A DNA stretch of 64,000 bases, from positions 40,265 through 104,264 of the forward strand of contig NZ_JAPHNL010000263.1 of assembly GCF_026274175.1 (NCBI RefSeq), in the 5' to 3' direction. The position numbers and the translations under genes are program-made. The notes below the pieces were generated by a model. It saw nothing but the letters and a program-made list of their open reading frames with translations, was not told the origin of the DNA and made no database searches. This document shows, piece by piece, positions 60,416 to 64,000 of this stretch. Positions within the stretch are counted from its first letter, which is position 1, and every line of letters begins with the position of its first letter. This DNA is from Streptomyces beihaiensis. Its GTDB lineage: Bacteria > Actinomycetota > Actinomycetes > Streptomycetales > Streptomycetaceae.

Positions 60416-61977
60416 CGACCCAGTCCCACGTGTCCCAACAGCCGGTCACGCCCCGCCGTACATATCTGATCGGCCGCGCCCGGCCGAACGCGATCGTCGG
60501 CAGGAACCGCGAGACCGGCGAGATCGCCCTGATCATCGCCGGGGCGTTCCTCGGCATGATGTGCGGCCTGCTCGTCCCGGTGTTCGCGCTGCGACTCGTC
60601 CTGCTCATGGGCTTCCCGCTGCTCGCGCTCGCCGCCGTGTACGTCCCGTACCGGCACCGCACCTTCTACAAGTGGTTCGAGATCAACCGCAGTTACAAGC
60701 GCACCCTCAAGCGCGGCGCCGCCACCTACCGCTCCCGCTCCATGGAGGCCGGTACCCGGTTCGACGGGCGTGAGGTCGAGGTCGGGCCGCCGCCCGGCAT
60801 CGGCCGTACGACGTGGCTCGCCGCGCCGTTCGGGCCCGACGAGATCGCCGTACTGCTGCACACCGACCGCCGCACCGTCACCGCCGCCATCGAGATCGAG
60901 GGCCCCGGCGTCGGCCTGCGCGACTCGGAGGACCAGGAGGCGCTGGTCGACCGGTTCGGCACGCTCCTCAAGCACGTGGCCAACGGCGACGGGTTCGTCA
61001 CCCGTCTCCAGATGCTCGCCCGCACCCTCCCCGCCGATCCGGACGCACACGCCAAGGACGTCTCCGTACGCGGCGACGAACGCTCACCCGCCTGGCTGCG
61101 GGAGTCGTACGACCAGCTCCAGTCCATGGTGTCGACGAGCAGCGAGCAGCACCGCGCGTACCTGGTCGCCTGCATGCACTTCACCCGTGAACTGGCCGCC
61201 GAGGCCCACGCGATGGCCCGCGCCACCCGCCCCGCGGCGGGCCGCAAGGTCGACCGGGACGCGGGGCTCGCCGTCGTCATGGCGCGCGAGCTGACCGACA
61301 TCTGCTCACGGCTCCAGGAGGCCGACATCCGGGTCAGGCAGCCGCTCGGGCAGGGGCGGCTCGCCTCCCTCATCCACTCCATGTACGACCCGGACCACCC
61401 CATCGACCACATCCAGGCGATGACCCAGCGCAACGCCTGGCCCGCCGAGCTCGACGCGACGGAGCCGACGTACCTCCAGGCCAAGACCCGCGAGTCCGTC
61501 ACCCGCGCCCCCTGGTGCCACGCCACCGCGTGGGTGAAGGAGTGGCCGATGACGCCCGTCGGCGTCAACTTCCTCGCGCCGCTGCTCGTCCACACCCCGG
61601 ACGTCATCCGCACCGTGGCCGTCACGATGGACCTGGAGCCCACCGAGGTCGCCATCGAGCGGATGCTGACGGAGAAGACCAACGACGACGCGGAGGCGTC
61701 CCGCGCCGCCAAGATGAACCGGACCGTCGACCCGCGCGACGTCGCCGCGCACGGCCGCCTCGACCAGCGCGGCGAGGACCTGGCCAGCGGCGCGGCCGGG
61801 GTCAACCTCGTCGGCTACATCACGGTCTCGTCCCGCAGCCCCGAGGCGCTCGCCCGCGACAAGCGCACCATCCGGGCGTCGGCCGGCAAGTCGTACCTCA
61901 AGCTGGAGTGGTGCGACCGCGAGCACCACAGGGCGTTCGTCAACACGCTCCCGTTCGCCACCGGCATCCGCCGCTGA
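60412..61977 (+). CDS. SCO6880-family conjugation-associated membrane protein
   Basis: The 521-residue protein has two N-terminal helices (IALIIAGAFLGMMCGLLVPVF and LVLLMGFPLLALAAVYVPY) and a long soluble part with RLQMLARTLPADPDAHAKD, HATAWVKEWPMTPVG and VGYITVSSRSPEAL, the pattern of the actinomycete SCO6880 family, a degenerate relative of the N-terminal half of VirB4 with a PrgI-like start. No Walker motif. TTG start 60412 overlaps the previous stop. It would dock the next ATPase to the membrane. Confidence 0.82.
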   Translation: MTTQSHVSQQPVTPRRTYLIGRARPNAIVGRNRETGEIALIIAGAFLGMMCGLLVPVFALRLVLLMGFPLLALAAVYVPYRHRTFYKWFEINRSYKRTLKRGAATYRSRSMEAGTRFDGREVEVGPPPGIGRTTWLAAPFGPDEIAVLLHTDRRTVTAAIEIEGPGVGLRDSEDQEALVDRFGTLLKHVANGDGFVTRLQMLARTLPADPDAHAKDVSVRGDERSPAWLRESYDQLQSMVSTSSEQHRAYLVACMHFTRELAAEAHAMARATRPAAGRKVDRDAGLAVVMARELTDICSRLQEADIRVRQPLGQGRLASLIHSMYDPDHPIDHIQAMTQRNAWPAELDATEPTYLQAKTRESVTRAPWCHATAWVKEWPMTPVGVNFLAPLLVHTPDVIRTVAVTMDLEPTEVAIERMLTEKTNDDAEASRAAKMNRTVDPRDVAAHGRLDQRGEDLASGAAGVNLVGYITVSSRSPEALARDKRTIRASAGKSYLKLEWCDREHHRAFVNTLPFATGIRR

Positions 61978-62022
61978 CATCCGGCCGACACGATGCGAGA
62001 AGGCAGAAGGTAGGCACTGCTC

Positions 62023-63516
62023 ATGCGGGATCCCTTGTCCCTCTTCACGGACGCCTTCACCTCCTTCCTGTTCGGGAAGGTGGAGACGACGCGCCTTCCC
62101 GTCCGCACGTCGACGGGCCAGGCCCAGGCGGTGTACCTGCCGACGGCCGCGCCCGGCCTCGGCGACTCGGGCGTCATCATCGGCCGCGAGGTCTACTCCG
62201 GGAAGGGCTACATCTACGACCCCTTCCAGCTGTACGGGCAGCAGCTCCCGGCCCCGCACTGGCTGGTCCTCGGCGAGTCCGGAAACGGCAAGTCCGCCCT
62301 GGAGAAGACGTACGTACTGCGCCAGCTCCGCTTCCGCGACCGTCAGGTCGTCGTCCTCGACGCACAGGGCGAGGACGGCGTCGGCGAGTGGAACCTCATC
62401 GCGCAGGAACTGGGCATAACTCCCATCCGGCTCGACCCGACCGCCGCCCTCGACCACGGCATCCGGCTCAACCCGCTCGACCCGTCGATCACCACGACCG
62501 GCCAGCTGGCGCTGCTCCGCACGATCATCGAGGTCGCGATGGGACACGGTCTGGACGAGCGCTCCGGCTTCGCCCTCAAGGTCGCCCACGCGTACGTCAA
62601 CGAGACGGTCACCGACCGGCAGCCGGTCCTCTCCGACATCGTCGAGCAGCTGCGCCACCCCGAGGCTGCGTCGGCCGAGGCGATGAACGTCGACATAGAG
62701 GACGTACGGGCCTGGGGTCTCGACGTCGCCCTCGTCATCGACCGGCTGGTCGACGGTGACCTGCGCGGCATGTTCGACGGCCCGACGACCGTCGGCATCG
62801 ACCTCGACGCGCCGCTCATCGTCTTCGACCTCTCCCACATCGACCGCAACTCGATCGCCATGCCGATCCTGATGGCGATCGTCGGCGTGTGGCTGGAGCA
62901 CACCTGGATCCGCCCCGACCGCAAGAAGCGCATCTTCCTCGTCGAAGAGGCGTGGCACATCATCAACAGTCCGTTCGTGGCCCAGCTGTTCCAGCGTCTG
63001 CTGAAGTTCGGGCGGCGGCTCGGCCTGTCGTTCGTCGCGGTGGTGCACCATCTGTCCGACGTGGTGGACGGCGCGGCGGCCAAGGAGGCGGCGGCGATCC
63101 TCAAGATGGCCTCCACACGCACGATCTACGCACAGAAGGCCGACGAGGCACGGGCGACGGGGCGCGTCCTCGGTCTGCCCCGCTGGGCGGTGGAGATCAT
63201 CCCGACGCTCACCCCCGGCATCGCGGTGTGGGACGTCAACGGCAACGTACAGGTCGTCAAACACCTGGTCACGGAGACGGAACGCCCGATCGTCTTCACC
63301 GACCGCGCCATGACCGAGGCATCGTCCGGGCCCGGCGGAGCCGACCACGACGCGCTGCACGCGGCGGAGCTGGAGGCGGAGGAACGCGCGGCGGCGTTCG
63401 TGGAACAACGCCTCGGCGACGCCTCCGCCCCCACATCAGCCCCTGCCACGTCCGCCTCCGCCACATCCGACGCGGCCGCGTCCGCTGCCGCCGCCTCCGA
63501 GTCCACGGTGGCCTGA
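62023..63516 (+). CDS. VirB4-like ATPase
   Basis: The 497-residue protein has Walker A GESGNGKSALEK, VVVLDAQGEDG, Walker B RIFLVEEAWHII and the arginine/Gln sensor region FVAVVHHLSDV. This is the C-terminal ATPase half of VirB4/TraC; the N-terminal half seems to be supplied by the previous gene, so together they make one split VirB4. ATG 62023 follows AGAAGG. The C-terminal 40 residues are an Ala/Ser/Thr repeat. Confidence 0.87.
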   Translation: MRDPLSLFTDAFTSFLFGKVETTRLPVRTSTGQAQAVYLPTAAPGLGDSGVIIGREVYSGKGYIYDPFQLYGQQLPAPHWLVLGESGNGKSALEKTYVLRQLRFRDRQVVVLDAQGEDGVGEWNLIAQELGITPIRLDPTAALDHGIRLNPLDPSITTTGQLALLRTIIEVAMGHGLDERSGFALKVAHAYVNETVTDRQPVLSDIVEQLRHPEAASAEAMNVDIEDVRAWGLDVALVIDRLVDGDLRGMFDGPTTVGIDLDAPLIVFDLSHIDRNSIAMPILMAIVGVWLEHTWIRPDRKKRIFLVEEAWHIINSPFVAQLFQRLLKFGRRLGLSFVAVVHHLSDVVDGAAAKEAAAILKMASTRTIYAQKADEARATGRVLGLPRWAVEIIPTLTPGIAVWDVNGNVQVVKHLVTETERPIVFTDRAMTEASSGPGGADHDALHAAELEAEERAAAFVEQRLGDASAPTSAPATSASATSDAAASAAAASESTVA

Positions 63517-63518
63517 CG

Positions 63519-64000
63519 ATGCGGGAGGACGAGCGCGCGTACCGGCATCCGCAGGAGCGGCGCGGCCGGGGCATCCCGGACGGCCTGCTCGTCGCGGTCC
63601 TGGGGTTCCTGCTGGGCATGACGGTCCTGGTCTGGACGGCGACCGGTCTGGCGGGCCTGTTCGCGAAGGGCGCGTGGCCCACGCATGTGACGTTCGGCCG
63701 CACGCCGATGGCCATGCGCGCCCTGATCGCCGCACCGCACGACCTGCCCGGCGCCTGGCCGGACACCCCGAAACCGGAGCTCTCGGGCTACGGCCTCTTC
63801 TGGGGCCTGTTCATCGGCCAGTTGATGGTGCTGGTGGTGCTGGCGGTGTTCGTGGCGGGGACGGTGGCCCGGTGGAGGGCGGTGCGGCGGGCGGACAGGG
63901 CGCGCGCGGCCGCGTCGGTCAGCGGCTTCGCCGCGAGGCGCGGCGACCCGCGCGACGAGCCACAGCGGACCGTCACACCGGACGGCGCCCCGGGCCACAC
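63519..64000 (+). CDS. N-terminus of a probable VirD4/TraG-like coupling protein (partial)
   Basis: From ATG 63519, two bases after the previous stop, the frame stays open to the window end (160 residues). It has two hydrophobic helices (LLVAVLGFLLGMTVLVW and YGLFWGLFIGQLMVLVVLAVFVAG) followed by a basic cytoplasmic segment. VirD4/TraG-type coupling ATPases start this way and would complete the set. The ATPase domain lies outside the window, so the name is inferred from context. Confidence 0.65.
   Translation, partial: MREDERAYRHPQERRGRGIPDGLLVAVLGFLLGMTVLVWTATGLAGLFAKGAWPTHVTFGRTPMAMRALIAAPHDLPGAWPDTPKPELSGYGLFWGLFIGQLMVLVVLAVFVAGTVARWRAVRRADRARAAASVSGFAARRGDPRDEPQRTVTPDGAPGH

Overview
The window is a chromosomal stretch of a Streptomyces or very close relative. 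The DNA is GC-rich with strongly GC-biased third codon positions, ATGA/GTGA start-stop overlaps and frequent GTG/TTG starts. It carries mycothiol synthase, a PhoP-type PHO box before pstS, a CsoR operator/regulator pair and the actinobacterial ATPase/XRE/DUF397 trio. From mshD rightwards, the order (mshD, ppk, CHAD, NUDIX, pstSCAB, pit, DUF47, csoR, then a conjugation-like membrane operon at the right end) matches, as I recall it, the S. coelicolor SCO4151-to-SCO4126 region. The core backbone is therefore recognisable, with accessory material placed in it.

Region 1 (1-13.15 kb) is most of, or the right end of, a biosynthetic gene cluster, all on the + strand and tightly packed. It encodes a type II thioesterase, a carotenoid-cleavage-type oxygenase, an aldehyde dehydrogenase, a metallophosphoesterase, an Sfp-type phosphopantetheinyl transferase, a short-chain dehydrogenase lacking its catalytic residues, a free-standing AMP ligase, a C*-A-T NRPS with a degenerate condensation domain, a P450, an MbtH-like protein and a canonical FabG-like dehydrogenase. 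NRPS + P450 + MbtH + one live and one dead SDR is the set that makes beta-hydroxy- and then beta-keto-tyrosyl thioesters in aminocoumarin pathways (NovH/NovI/NovJ/NovK). Here it sits beside an oxygenase/aldehyde dehydrogenase/AMP-ligase line that could supply an acid building block. I do not recognise this combination as a characterised pathway. An IS630-type transposase remnant (13.2-13.4 kb) and an orphan, atypical, TTA-containing OmpR-type regulator mark the edge.

Region 2 (14.6-40 kb) is mostly conserved housekeeping sequence. It holds mycothiol synthase, a GntR/YtrA regulator with a palindromic operator and its ABC transporter, polyphosphate kinase, CHAD and NUDIX proteins, the pst phosphate operon with a PHO box, converging pit/DUF47 genes, csoR with its operator, a lipoprotein, a Tat-exported flavin oxidase, PAP2, an NlpC/P60-lytic transglycosylase, a SHOCT protein, a patatin, a VOC protein and an MFS exporter.

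Region 3 (40-57.2 kb) is accessory and partly decaying. It contains a gene split by an in-frame TGA, a frameshifted Phd-type antitoxin, an N-terminally truncated chloramphenicol-phosphotransferase-like gene and a truncated galactose-oxidase-like gene. Among intact genes are an alpha/beta hydrolase, the ATPase/XRE/DUF397 trio, a leftward type VII secretion-associated cassette (WXG-like proteins, mycosin, a 753-aa glycine-zipper protein and a lipoprotein), a Tat-exported metallo-beta-lactamase-fold protein and a receptor-like Ser/Thr kinase.

Region 4 (57.5-64 kb) is an operon of type IV secretion-like membrane proteins and ATPases (small VirB2-like protein, VirB8-like, TrbL-like, SCO6880 family, VirB4-like, and the start of a probable VirD4-like gene cut by the window end). 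No tRNA, rRNA or CRISPR array was seen.
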